A DNA stretch of 64,000 nucleotides from Medicago truncatula (lineage: Eukaryota > Streptophyta > Magnoliopsida > Fabales > Fabaceae), in the NCBI RefSeq assembly GCF_003473485.1, contig NC_053043.1, positions 10,426,001 through 10,490,000 of the forward strand. The letters run 5' to 3'. Both the position numbers and the translations under genes were made by a program. The notes beneath the pieces were generated by a model. The model searched no databases and was not told the DNA's origin. It worked only from the letters and a program-made list of their open reading frames with translations. This document shows positions 34,345-46,400 of this stretch, in pieces (position 1 is the first letter of the stretch; every line of letters begins with the position of its first letter).

Positions 34345-35379
34345 GGATCTGTTTGGTAAAGATAGCGGATAGCTGATAAGTTAGTTTATAGCTTATAGCT
34401 TATAGCTGATGACTGATAGCTTATAAGCTAACTGAAGTGTTTGGTAAAACTAGCTGATAAATGTAAAATGACATAAAGGGCATTCTTAATTTATAATAAA
34501 ATCATATCAAATAATATTTAAGTATTTGTAATTTCGTAATCTAAATTTTCTTTAAAAATACTTTAAAATAATGAAAGGTATAATTTCATTAAAATGTAAC
34601 ATAATTGATGGTATATTTTTTAAAGAATAATCAAAGAATAAAGAACATGTTCGTGAGCTTAAAAAAATAATAAAGAACATAACACTAAGGTATATTTTCA
34701 TAAAAAAAATATAAATAAATAAAAACTGAAGGTATATTGTTGCGTTGCATCAATTTTTTGTAAGGCATATTGTATAAAAAAAATAACAACGAAAGCCATA
34801 GAGTAAAAAAATAACACATCCAGAAGTCCTAGCTCAACTGGTAAAATGCCGACATTGTTAGGCCGGATGCCATGACCGGAGTTCGAACCCCGGTATCTCC
34901 ACTTGTGTGTGTGAGTTTATTATGGCTTTGCCATTTCGTCTATCTACCAAAAAAAAATAAAAAAATAACACTAATAGTATATTGTTCCTTAAAAAAAACT
35001 ATTAGTATATTGTTCTGTAAAAAAAAAAATGGTATATTGTATACAGAGAATTACAAAGAAAGCTGGTTGGTGTATTTATTAACAAGGGCTAGTAATATTT
35101 TCTATTGGTATTTATTATGGAGCTATATTATAATAAATTGTAGTGGGTAAAAATAGAATTTAGATGAAATAATAAGGGTAAAAGTGGAAGAAAAAGTGAG
35201 AAACTATAAGCTATAAACTCAAACGCTACTTGGAATAGCTTCTGAAAAATAGCTTATAAGCTCATGAAATAAGCTATAAGCTCATGGTGAAAAAGTGTTA
35301 CCAAACAGAGCTTTTTTTGTCAAACGAGCTTATAAGCTATAAGCTATAAGCTAATTTAGGTGTCTTACCAAACAGTGTC
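34345..35379. mobile_element. PIF/Harbinger-like element related to the 3.6 kb one
   Basis: Ends GGATCTGTTTGGTAAAG and TCTTACCAAACAGTGTC are inverted repeats with 'agcttataagct' subterminal arrays like those at 3562-4884. A short ATA flanks both sides, so the target duplication is less clear than in the other copy. No transposase. A SINE is inserted at 34818-34957. Confidence 0.75.
34818..34957 (+). mobile_element. tRNA-derived SINE with perfect 14-bp target duplication
   Basis: The head has box A 'tagctcaactggtaaaat' and box B 'gagttcgaacccc', spaced as in tRNA genes. A short tRNA-unrelated body and an A-rich tail after 'ctatctacc' follow. Flanked by identical 14-bp duplications TAAAAAAATAACAC (34804-34817 and 34958-34971), the mark of LINE-assisted retroposition. 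It is not a working tRNA gene: no cloverleaf acceptor pairing is evident. Intact ends suggest a fairly young insertion. Confidence 0.88.
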
Positions 35380-37144
35380 ATAATGACCTATCATATTATG
35401 TTTTGGCATGTTGAGGTAGAGAATATCATCACCGACATCACTACACCCTATGCACACATGATTATTAAAACATAAAGAAACAAAAAATCAATCCATTGGC
35501 AAATATTGAAGTATCCAGCAAATTTTGATTGGAAATCAACTAAATAGTGAAAGAAAAGAAGCGATTGATTATTGAGATTAATCATTGGGGTGATGGGTTG
35601 CAGCAACAATGACGACATTAGATTGTCTCATGATAACCTAACGTTTTTTAACAATTCGTGCGTGCGGTATGTCGCACCATTTAGCATTACTCATATTTTA
35701 ATATGTTGTTTTTGCAAATAACATATGACCCAAAAAAATAAACAACAAGAAGCAAAATCTAAGTCTAACTGATCAATTTAGAGGTTTGATTGATAACTTG
35801 CAATATCTAATTATTTTGTTTGTTAAAAAAAAAAACAGAGAAATGCTAGATGTCACGAGAATAAACATCATGACAACATCACAAATTAGGCAAGTCATAC
35901 ACACCGTTTCAACAAAACTTCACCGACCCAAACGTTGTACAAATAATTACGAGAAGGACACTTTTGCACTCTCACGTTTGTAACCTTAATATCCAGAGGA
36001 GACGTGCCAACTGCCAAGAGAGTCTCCGACACAACCGGCACTTGTGCTGTTATTGTCGGAGCCTCCTTTACTGCCAAGCAAACTCACACTGAAGAAATCG
36101 AGTCCACCAACGTCGTCGAGAATCAACTCCAACAAGATTGCCGCGGTGATGTGTGTACGTCACTGGAGCATTCAACATCTACCACCAACATATTTACATG
36201 TTATTAGAAGGGTTTCAAGTGTTAGACAGCAATATAGCAGCGTGAGAGGGTTGTGTTGGTTTCAGAGAGCATGCTTGGAGTGGAAGTGTTGGCACAAATC
36301 GAAGTTAGTGGCAAATTGTTTCACAATGTAATTGCTTTTCATTGATATGTTTTCAATTAGAAGACAAAAATAACATACTTCCTCCATCCCAAATTAACTG
36401 AACTATTTGTTCATTTCACACATTAAGAAAAATGTATAAAAGAAGGAGAGAGAAAAATAATTTTAAATGTTTTTGTTAAGTATTGGTGGAAAATGGAATA
36501 TATTAAATTGGGAAATATTAATTATAGTTATAAAGGGAAAAAAAAAATTATTATTGTATTGAAAATGACTCAGTTATTTTGGGACACTTTATTTTGGAAA
36601 ATGGCTCAGTTATTATGGGACGGAGGGAGTATATCACATGTTCGTGATGCATTCGTGAAAGTTCTTTCGTTAGATATAGCATAACTCTTGAAATATTGGT
36701 CCAGTTGTTTGAAAATTTCAAATTTCAATTTATTGTATGAATATATATTTTTACATACATGAGAAAATAATCACAAAAATGAAAGTTCAAAAGGTTCACT
36801 GCCAAATTTGTCCCTATTTGAAGCAAACATTTCATCATGCAAGGACAAAGCGTCCTATTCCTTTTTTCTATTGACATCCGGTGAGTGAAACAGGGAGAGA
36901 GACCATGCTAAATACTAAATAGGCTCAGTCCTACACTGATAAGAATACAGTGTGGAACTTCCTGAGATAGCAAATAACAAAAAAAATTGCATGTGGGTCA
37001 ATCATGATCCTCTCTCCCCTCTTTTCTCAATAAATGGATAAAGAATGTGAAAGAAAAATGAATCTGCAGGTCTTGTACTGTTGATGTTCAACAACCTATC
37101 AACATAATCAAATGTGTGGTATCTCCACAGTTGCAATTGAACTA
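35380..37144. other. Spacer with an unassigned GC-richer segment and a Stowaway MITE
   Basis: Positions about 35890-36330 are richer in C and G than their surroundings and carry overlapping open frames on both strands (35895-36077 minus, 36004-36331 plus). None matches a family I recognise; this may be an old gene fragment. A Stowaway MITE sits at 36378-36629. The remainder should include the 3' UTR of the QWRF gene. Confidence 0.4.
36378..36629. mobile_element. Stowaway-type MITE
   Basis: Ends CTTCCTCCATCCC and GGGACGGAGGGAG flanked by TA (36376-36377 and 36630-36631). Subterminal 'aactgaacta' and 'ggctcagtta' are inverted relatives. Length 252 bp, non-coding. Confidence 0.85.
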
Positions 37145-40100
37145 TCAGTTGCTTGTTATTTCATTATTCTTATTTTTATGGCAAATTGAATGTAGTTGGA
37201 TTAGTTGGGCCCTTAAGCTACACTCCTCCACCTGAAAAATATAGCACTTTCCTGATTAATATTATGAAGTGCTGGAGATAAGCAAGCATTCTACATAAAA
37301 CTGGAATTCAGTCACTCTACAGTAACCATAGATGGTTCGTGTGCAAGACAAACCTGTGACTTATGCGTCTTTGACAAAAAACCTCCGCACTCTTCAATAA
37401 GAGCTCTTTCTCCTCCAACAACTCTAGCTAATTCTGAAATAGAAGTATCTGTTTCTTCTGCCTGGTGTTTTTGAAAAAACTTTTATTAGTGCAGAAAATA
37501 AAAGTAAATCTATTTTCCACACATTATGAATGTTATAGGATGTCTTAATGTTTTTCTTCACCTTTTGCTCTTAGAGAAACTCATTAGTTGACCCTATTGG
37601 CTAGAAAGTTATCTAAACAAAACTGACCAAAAAACATAGTAGGGGTGAGGAAGATTTATAACCAAGACATTATAATCCAACCCAAGTTTCATATAACCTC
37701 AAGACTGCAGTGTTGGACCATGGAATACCAAACTGACGGTTTGAAGTGAAATAAATGCAGTTCTAAATAATTAAAAAGATTTCTTTCATTTGTCTAACCT
37801 TTGGCATTAATCTTTGGGTATTGGAAATAATTGTCTCCATCACCTTTAGCGCTGAATTCAGAGATTCCCCCACCTCTCTTACATCAACCTGTGGCATTAG
37901 ACATTTCAATGAATTAGAAATTGTCGCACTATCCCAATGAATAAGTATGGAAGAAAGGAAATAGTGCCAGTTGGAGTTTTAATCATACCCTAATATTCCC
38001 ACCAGTTGGAAGTCGTACAGAGGCATTCAACAGAGCCTGAATTGCTTCATTGATAGAAACAGAATAATCTTCTTCCATAGCAGACCACTCATCCAGATAT
38101 GGAATCTGTAATTGCATCCAAAAAAATATACAAATTACTTATTTACTGATACATATATTAGTGTGAATTTACAAATAAAATTATAATTGATAGCAAAGCA
38201 ACCAATGTCTTCTTAATTCCACCTCAAGATATATTAGTTGCAAGAGGTCATCAAGCAAAAGGAATTAACAGACTTCAACATTCAAAAGGATAACATACTT
38301 CAACTTTCATGCCACAAAAGTCATCAAGCAAAAAAAAATTTTGGATCGCAGCCCAGGGGGGAGCATTGCTCTGTAGACTAAAATATAAAAGAAGCATTCA
38401 AAATCATTGGTGTACGTACTTGAGCTTCAAGAACTATTGATAGGGTCTTCGATCTCCGCAGAAGCTCGAGTTCTAAGCGTTTCCTGTGCACAGAATCACG
38501 CATTTCTGATATTTTCATTGCACGAGAAAATAGTGCTTTCTGCAAGGATAGAAGAAAAGAAACAAAAAGTGACAAGAAGAGCATTAGGTGGTTAAATTGT
38601 ATAGTCCCAGATTTTAAACCGTATCAGAACCAAGTGAAAGTGAATGTAAACATGCAAACGAAAGTTTTGAATAGCGAAAGCACAATGACACATTTGAACC
38701 TAAGTTTTGTACTTATCCAAAAAAGCCACTTAAACCTTACTGGAGTATAATTTGAAATAAACTAGATCACGATGACCAATATAAATGAAGATGTGATATC
38801 ATAGTCATTACATTAAAGTCAAAACTAAATAACTTAGTTTAGAACTGCTCTTGAGTGGGGATTAAGATGTGATGTGATACTTATTATACTCAAATGTCAT
38901 TTTAGCATTTCATCCAAGTTGCTTGTGCATTGTAATAGAGACCCCCCCTTCTTACTTATAAATCGTGACTCGCACTCCCTTAACTCAACAAGAGGAATTA
39001 ATGGAATTAAGCAGATAATTGTGATCAAAGCAATTTAGAAAATGAATACAACTCCAAATTTAAATTATGCATCCTTTGTGAGGCACAGTTATAAGGAGCT
39101 GTTAACACAACCTTTTAAATAATTTCTTGCACATGCCATATATCAAAGATGTACCTCTTGCATTTTTATTGTTACATTGAGGAAGTGATTGATCCTAATT
39201 CTTACATAACTACTGTATAGTTTGCAACTTGGCACAACTTTGAGACAACCATATCAACCAATTTCCAAGTAACAGTACTAATAGTGTAGTTAGGGACAGA
39301 AGATATTGCCTCAATTTGTGGCCTTCTCTAATCTCCAATTCCATTATTTAGTAGCTATTACGTAGAGTTGTTGGTTCATCTATCCGATCCCAAGAACCAA
39401 TTTCCTGGTTGTTTAACAATAATTTCACGAGTCTATGGTTATGTTTTTAACTTATCTGCTGCTTCAATGTGATTGTTAACATATTGGTTGTGAAGTATCT
39501 TTTGGCTGTGAAGTATCTTTCTAACGGGGCCATTAAGTTGGCAATTGGCATGAGTTTTATAGTCTGCCGTAATCGTTGATATAATTAAACAATCATTAAA
39601 TAATACCACATGACTTCTCATTGGCCCTTATCTCTTATCAAATAATAGCCAGCAACACAACCACACAATTCAGCAGAGAATTGTTTCCACAGAGACTCCT
39701 ATAACTATCTATCTAACTATATTTTATATATACTTTTCATGGCATTTTCAAGCGGCTATACAAATACAAATGAGTAAGACTAAGTACTACTACTATACAG
39801 TTGTTACTTGTCAATAACCAGGAAATAAAATCTAAACAACAGACCTCGCATTCTTTTTGCTGAACTTTCATCGCATTGACCGCTCTTGCATTGGCAAATC
39901 TCCATTGCAGATACCGATTATAAAACATTCTAAGTGAATGCACATCTTCCTGATGACTAGACCCTTTCTTCCCTTTCCTCGTATCCACCACAGGTTTCGC
40001 AAATTGCGGAGCCACCGGCGGCTTTGTAACAGAAGCATGTTGCCTCTCTGACCCTCTTACCAACAAATGATCAATCCCAGAAGAACTCAAACTAACCGAA

Positions 40101-40810
40101 CGTGACAAATTGTTATTACCAATCTTTTCAGCCACGGATCCATTGTTCACATTAGATTGCTGCTGTATTAAAACCTCCCTATCACTATCACTCTCGGAAC
40201 GCAGTTCAGGAAGTGATTGTGTGCTACAACTAATACCAATATCATCATGTGAATGCGAATTCAAAGAAATTGAATTTCCTCTAGATAATGAATTGACACT
40301 AGACTGAACCAATTTTGTAGCAGCTGAAGAACGTGAATTGCTAATAGACCTATGATGTTGTTGGTGATGATTTGGTGTGTGTCTGTATCTGGACGAAACA
40401 GAAATTGTTGGAGTATCAGGTCTAGAAGCACAAGGAGTGGAAGTAGAATTGATTCTTTCAATTCTCGAAGTTGTTGATTTAGGAGGGTGATGAGAATGAG
40501 AATGAAAATTAGGGTTAGGGTTTGGTGTATTTTCGAAAACCCTATTATTTGTGGATTCTTTGAAAAGTTTAATAGCTCTTTGTTGTAATTGTTTTTTCTG
40601 AAAAGAATAACCGATGGGGAATGAAGATTCAGAATTTTCGTCGTCGGAATCGTCACGTTGTTGGCGTCGGTGAGTGGTGGAGGCGGAGGGGGTCATGAAT
40701 CGAGAGCTGACTTCACGGGTTCTAGGTCGGCGGTTGTTTGTTGGTGGCGGTGGTGGTGGTGGAGGAGGAGTAGGGTTGTCGGAAACATTAACAGTGTTGG
40801 TTTGTTGCAT
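37145..40810 (-). CDS. QWRF motif (DUF566) microtubule-associated protein
   Basis: Six exons on the minus strand: 39845-40810, 38420-38539, 37989-38105, 37799-37888, 37354-37461 and 37145-37231. All introns are phase 0 GT-AG, giving 495 aa. The N-terminal half is low-complexity with a proline run and PRTREVSSRF. The C-terminal half starts with FYNRYLQWRF (QWRF at 302-305) and continues as a helical DUF566 region (LDEWSAMEEDYSVSINEAIQ; VEECSLRAQLIQL). Family members include SCO3, EDE1 and the augmin subunit AUG8, which bind microtubules. This one is not clearly any of those. The start was placed at 40810 (MQQTNTV); an in-frame ATG at 40972 would add 54 low-complexity residues. The first intron is long (1.3 kb). 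Confidence 0.92.
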
Positions 40811-40972
40811 CGTGTTTGGTTGGAGATGAAGTTCAATGAAAGAATTTGAGTGACAGAAAGATGAAGAAGAAGAAGAAGAATGGAAAGAAAAAAATGGCCG
40901 TTGGGGTTTTGGGTAATGATGTTTGTTGTTTGTGATGTGTTTGTTTGGAGAGTGTGTGAGTTTACGTTGCAA

Positions 40973-41376
40973 CGGTTATTTTCTGATTTCAAAAATCGAT
41001 AATAATAATAATAATAATAATAAGCATATCCACAAACGGGATTATTTTAGTTGTAGTTGTGTGACATGACATTGTTACAGTTCGCTCTCGTCGTTATCGT
41101 CACATCCATGACGTGACTAATAAATAATGCTACATCTCGTCGTTATATTTTAATACGGAGGAAGTATGTTTATTTGGATGAGGAATTAATTTTGAGATGA
41201 GAATGAAGTGGAAAACAAATTAAAACCGTGATTGCGAAAATTCTAACACAATTAAATGGTCTACTTATGTAAAATAAAAATCTCTCAACAAAATGTAAAA
41301 TTATCATAAGTTTAAAGAAAATGTTAATTTGTGTCCTTGGAAATTCTAACAGAATTTAATGTTCAAAATAATATTA
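40973..41376. other. Upstream region of the QWRF gene with AAT microsatellite
   Basis: Holds an AAT trinucleotide run (about 40998-41023) some 190 bp upstream of the chosen start and a lone 'acggaggaagta' Stowaway-like half end at 41154. No gene is seen. Confidence 0.5.
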
Positions 41377-41671
41377 CTACATCCGTCCTTAATTATAAGG
41401 CTCTTTTGAAAAAATAACGGGAATTAAGATAGTGGATATTTGTATTAAATATGTTTGTAATTACTTTTATTTTTACAATTTTATCCTTTAAGAAAGAGGG
41501 TTGGCTTATGTTTTCAACATTCTATTTATTACTCATTGAAGAAAAAGATGTATAGTAAATAGGGGCATGTATGTAAAGAAATAATTAATGTAGTTGGAAA
41601 TAGAAAATGAGTCTTATAAAACGGGACAAAAAAAATTCTCAAAAGGGTCTTATAATTAGGGATGGAGGTAG
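41377..41671. mobile_element. Stowaway-type MITE
   Basis: Ends CTACATCCGTCCTTAATTAT and ATAATTAGGGATGGAGGTAG flanked by TA. The inverted repeat extends through 'aaggctcttttga'. Length 295 bp, no coding capacity. Confidence 0.88.
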
Positions 41672-41923
41672 TAATTTTTTTCAATTAATACTTACCAGTT
41701 ACCATCAGTGGCAAGAATTTAATGCTTAACAAGTTAACATGACCCTAAGTTTAAAGGTCGTTGAGTGGATTTTGATTCCTTTCACTTATTTTTTACCCAA
41801 AAACGGTGATGTGAAATACTTTAATTAAATAATATGTCGTTAGACCTGATGATTATGAAATGATCAAAATTACCGGAAAACTTCTTAAAAACTTCAATTT
41901 AAATATGATATATCTTCATCTTT

Positions 41924-42257
41924 GGGTGTGTTTGATTTGCTAAAAAATGAAGGACATGATAGAACAACTTCAGTTGTTCAGTGTTTGATTTGTAAAACTA
42001 TTTCAGGTACAGGACAAACTAGATGCAAGATACAGGACAAAAACTCATATTTTTGTCCTTCACTAAACCACAACACAACTTTTTGTCTCATGTATAAGTT
42101 GTCTAAAAATCCAAAATAGCATTTTGTCCCCCAAAAGTCGTATAAAACAAAAAATTATTCAATGCCATAAAAATTTATCATGTGCTGCCTTATGTTGTGA
42201 TGTTTTGTCTTGTACTATTGTGTTCAGTACTCACTGTTTTGCAAACCAAACACACCC
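41924..42257. mobile_element. PIF/Harbinger-like MITE
   Basis: Ends GGGTGTGTTTGATTTGC and GCAAACCAAACACACCC are near-perfect inverted repeats. The flanks are TTT and TAA, so a clean 3-bp TWA duplication is not preserved. Internal 'gtacaggacaaa' and 'tttttgtcctt' segments are also inverted. Confidence 0.8.
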
Positions 42258-43410
42258 TAAGTTAAAAAATATCATAGAGGGACCAAAACTTAGTCATTTT
42301 AAAATAGAGGACCAATTTTTGTCCCACTTTGAATGTGTTCGACTGTCCACCATCTTTAAACTCAAGAGGTATTGTGTACTTAATGAACTTAATTATAAAT
42401 TATTTAAAAAATTCATTTACAAATGTTTTTATTTAATTCCTAAAAAGAAAACGTTTTTAATTAAATAATCTATTTAAACTTTTCAGATTAGTTCAGGGAC
42501 CAAAAAAATTAACAAAACATTTCCTTCATTCAAAGGATAATTTAGATTTTTTTAGTTTCTTTTAACAATAATAAATTTGAGTCATAAACACACTAAAAAT
42601 ATAAGAAAGTAGCGACGGCCGTTATAAGCTCATCAAAGAAGTGACAAAAAAAAGTTCACCAAAGAAAAGCCATCTTAAATAAATAATTTTGGTGTCTTCT
42701 AATCATTGCTGGGTCACACAGTTCTGATTTTGTAAAATTAATTTTAATTTTTAAAAGTAAAGGGATTTGTGTTAGCAAAATGAACCTTTAATTTTTTTGG
42801 TAACAAGGGGTTGCTTTTGTCAACACAAATCCTTGTACTTTTAAAAAAACTAAAATCAAGTTAACAACATCAAAATTACTTAAAATTAATTTATCCAAAG
42901 ACACTATAAATCAAACCTAAAATTGCCAAACAACGCCGTGAAAAATATAAATTTAATAATAAAAAAAATATGTATTCAGTAATGTGTGGAGTGTACCAAC
43001 TACTTCACTTCCATTCAGCAAATAACTTGATGCAGAGAGAAATCTCATCCATACTACATAACTGTATTCATTGTCACAATGAAGTAAAACTAAATTTTCA
43101 GAACTCACTAGAACTACACCTAGGTGAGAAACCTGTAAAAGCGTATACAGAAAAATAATTGTGTAGTCAGTTCCAAATTGTGAACCTCCATCTCACATGG
43201 CAGGGACATACAGTCATCAACTTGCACAGAAAGCCAATTTTGCAAAGATGTGTCCTTGTCCAACCCAGTAAGACTTGAGATCTCAATCGAACAACTTGGA
43301 GTGTAGGAGGTAAATTTGATTCATGTATTATGCCAATTCCTACTCTATTATAAATTGCATGGTTGATATGTACAGAGGAGATTTTGAGAGTGTTGTGTTG
43401 TTTGAAAGAA
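42258..43410. other. AT-rich spacer and 3' side of the exchanger gene
   Basis: No gene, RNA or clear repeat end is recognised. The part just below 43411 should be the 3' UTR of the NHX-type gene. Confidence 0.4.
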
Positions 43411-46400
43411 TCACGGCGATGCATAAGGGCTCTGGCCATGAAATCCTGATCTTGAAGAAGTAAAAGATCTCGCAGAAGTAAAAGGTTCGGCTGTTAAGAA
43501 CAAGAAAAACAAAGTGAAATACGATGTCAAAACAAAATTAATCCAGTCACACAACCAAATAAAAACAAGAAAAAAATTCAAAGATATATTCAAGTATAAT
43601 ACATCCAAGACCATAAATAGAAAATAATTGGCAGAAATGCAACTAATAGTCCATGAAAATTGCAAGCTAACGATGAACAATTAATAAGATTGATGCATAT
43701 GTATGTATAATGTGTCTAAGAAGTTTTACGTTCAAAAGACTCAAGAAAATACTTCCAAAAGTGTCACAGAATAAAACTACAGATTTTCATGGATACGCCC
43801 TAAAAGGTCATGATCATGAATACTTGAAAACAAGATTATGGTCAAAGACCCTATCTCCAATTTTTAATAAGACTTGACCCTTGAACTTTATAAAAGCCTT
43901 GTTTAATGAAAAATATTTATAAAAAAATATTAAAATTTAAAACAAAAAGAAGTCCAAGAAATATCTGATTCCAAAATTGGGTAGTTCATAAGTTTGAGAG
44001 TGACCATTATACAAAGTTAGTAAGATGGAAACATAACATGACAATTGATTATTGTGCTTATTGGAAAAAAAATTACTCAAGATAAAACCAATTTAAGTTA
44101 AAAAAAATCAGGACAGATACCAATACTCTATACCCATCCACTTAATAAATTCATCAATGAAATGAGACAATTTTAAACAGTCAAACTTGCCTTCTTCATC
44201 CTCATCTCCGTTATGGCTTGTAAAGAACGGGGTGAGATAATTTCTATCTAATGCCGTAAAAGATGCAGTACTGCAACAAAGAAGTGAAGAGAAATTAGCA
44301 GTGGCAACATCATTACCGTAACATAATAGCACTGCAATAATTTATATGATTGATACATTTCAAGAAAGTGTATGTGCCCATGTATACATAACAATGTAGT
44401 AGTTTAATTATACCTCTTGTGGAATTCTTTTAGCTTCATCTTTATTTTGTTCCCAGATGACGATGATTCTTCCTCGTATGAAGGAGCAATATAACCATTG
44501 TTCCCCCCGTAATCCTTGCAAAGGAAACAGAAAATCTTAGATGAAATAGAAACGGACAAGAGACACATAAAGTAGATTCATCAAGTTAAATATATTATCC
44601 ATTGTCAGGAATCAGAATCAATGGGACTGTAAAAATTGAGGTTTTCAAAGTGAAAGTTAACAAAACCATTTGAGAACAAAAACTTATAACAAAACATGGG
44701 TTCTTGAAATTTAAAATCGCAATGCCGCATTGGTTGTTGAAGTATGTTTATCCGAGTATCAGGTGAGCATGGGAAAATTATATCACATACTTGGAATTCT
44801 ATTTTAGCCAGGGGGCAGTCATCAACCTCTACTTCACAGGCTGGGACTTTTTGAATGTTAATTTAATTGAATGGTTAAGAACAATTTTTTAAATGCAATT
44901 CAAAAACATAACCACAAGCTCAATCACATGCTTCAACCTTTTTCTGCACAAATCTTAGCCCAATTATTCGTATAAAAAAATCATTTTTGCACACAAAAGG
45001 AAATACTATTTCTATACAACCTTTCTTGCATGCTCCCATTGTTTAAGAAAGCAAAAGAAACTCACCTTGTGTGCTAAGTCAGCGCACAAGATGAGCCAAG
45101 AGTATCCCTTAAGTGACAAAACCAAAATGAATTGTGCATGAGGACATAGTTTACAATTAAATTATAATACTATCGAGTTACTACAGATGTTTCCCAGTTT
45201 AAAAAAAAACATGCATAACAATGCTTCAAATAAAATAAGAGTGGAATAAATTAAACGGAACACCAGCACTGTAAGGGCCTGTTTACTTTGTTTTAAAATT
45301 TTCATTTTCTGTTTTCAATAATATACACATATTATTGCACAGATGATAAAGAAGATAATATACAAAGTGAGATGATATACATAGTCAAGAAGTATCATAT
45401 TTGGAGATGGTGAAAATGCTACAAATTTGTTTTCACCATTTCCAAATATGTTATTGCTTCTCGCACCACTAATCTCAATTTTGGATATCATTTCTTTGAC
45501 TATACAGGTACCGACATGTGTATTTTATTGAAAACAAAATATGAAAATTTGAAAATAAACTAAATGAGCTCTAAGGCCCCAATTACTTTGTGAGACATTT
45601 TTCATTTTCATTTTCTTAAACAAATAGATAATAGACTATTGAAGTGAACAATTGTGTGTATTTTTTGGAAACAAGAAAATGCATCATTCCTAACTAGCAT
45701 TTAATCTTCTCTCCGTCACAATGGTTCACTTCAAGAATCTCACATCTTATTAGCCAACTAAAATGAACACTTATTTTAGAAAATAAAAATAGAAAATGTT
45801 ATCACAAAATAAATAGGGCCTAGTTTTTTTACTTCAATAAAAGACAACGCATATTTTTTAGTTTTTCACGTCTTTCAAACATCCAATAATGACATCAATA
45901 TCAACATCTCTTTAACAAGAAAAGTTACATTATATAAAATGAATATGACATATAGCATCTTGGAGCAAGCCCAGATCATATTTGTATTTGGCAATTTATC
46001 TTCCAAAAACATTAATGATGGGTGTCGCCTCCAAATGCAATTTCAATGTAAAAATCATCATCATCAACAACAACAACCAAGCCTTATCCCACTAAGTGGG
46101 GTCGGCTATGGAGATAGAATACCCAAAAATAAACAAAAGTAGGTCATAACTGTCATTTCTTGCAAAACTTACTGTAATGGGACCAACTGAAGCCAAAGAG
46201 CTATCGCTGTGAGTATCACCACCTATGACATCTAGAGCTTCCAGCATGGTACCTGTTGAACCACCAATCAGCAATACCTGAAACAGATAAATAAATTTTC
46301 ATATTGATATCCCAGATCAGCAATGGTGATTAAATGAAATGTTTACCCAATTAATAAATAGCACTTTTATATTCTTTCACAACATATAAATAATTTCCTT

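Noticed and set aside
34820..34905. tRNA gene
   Set aside because: Box A and B match a tRNA promoter, but no acceptor stem pairs, an A-rich tail follows and a 14-bp target duplication flanks it; it is a SINE.
40261..40992. Two extra minus-strand and one plus-strand open frames at the QWRF 5' end
   Set aside because: They are alternative-frame readings of exon 1 of the QWRF gene, whose frame joins correctly to five further exons.
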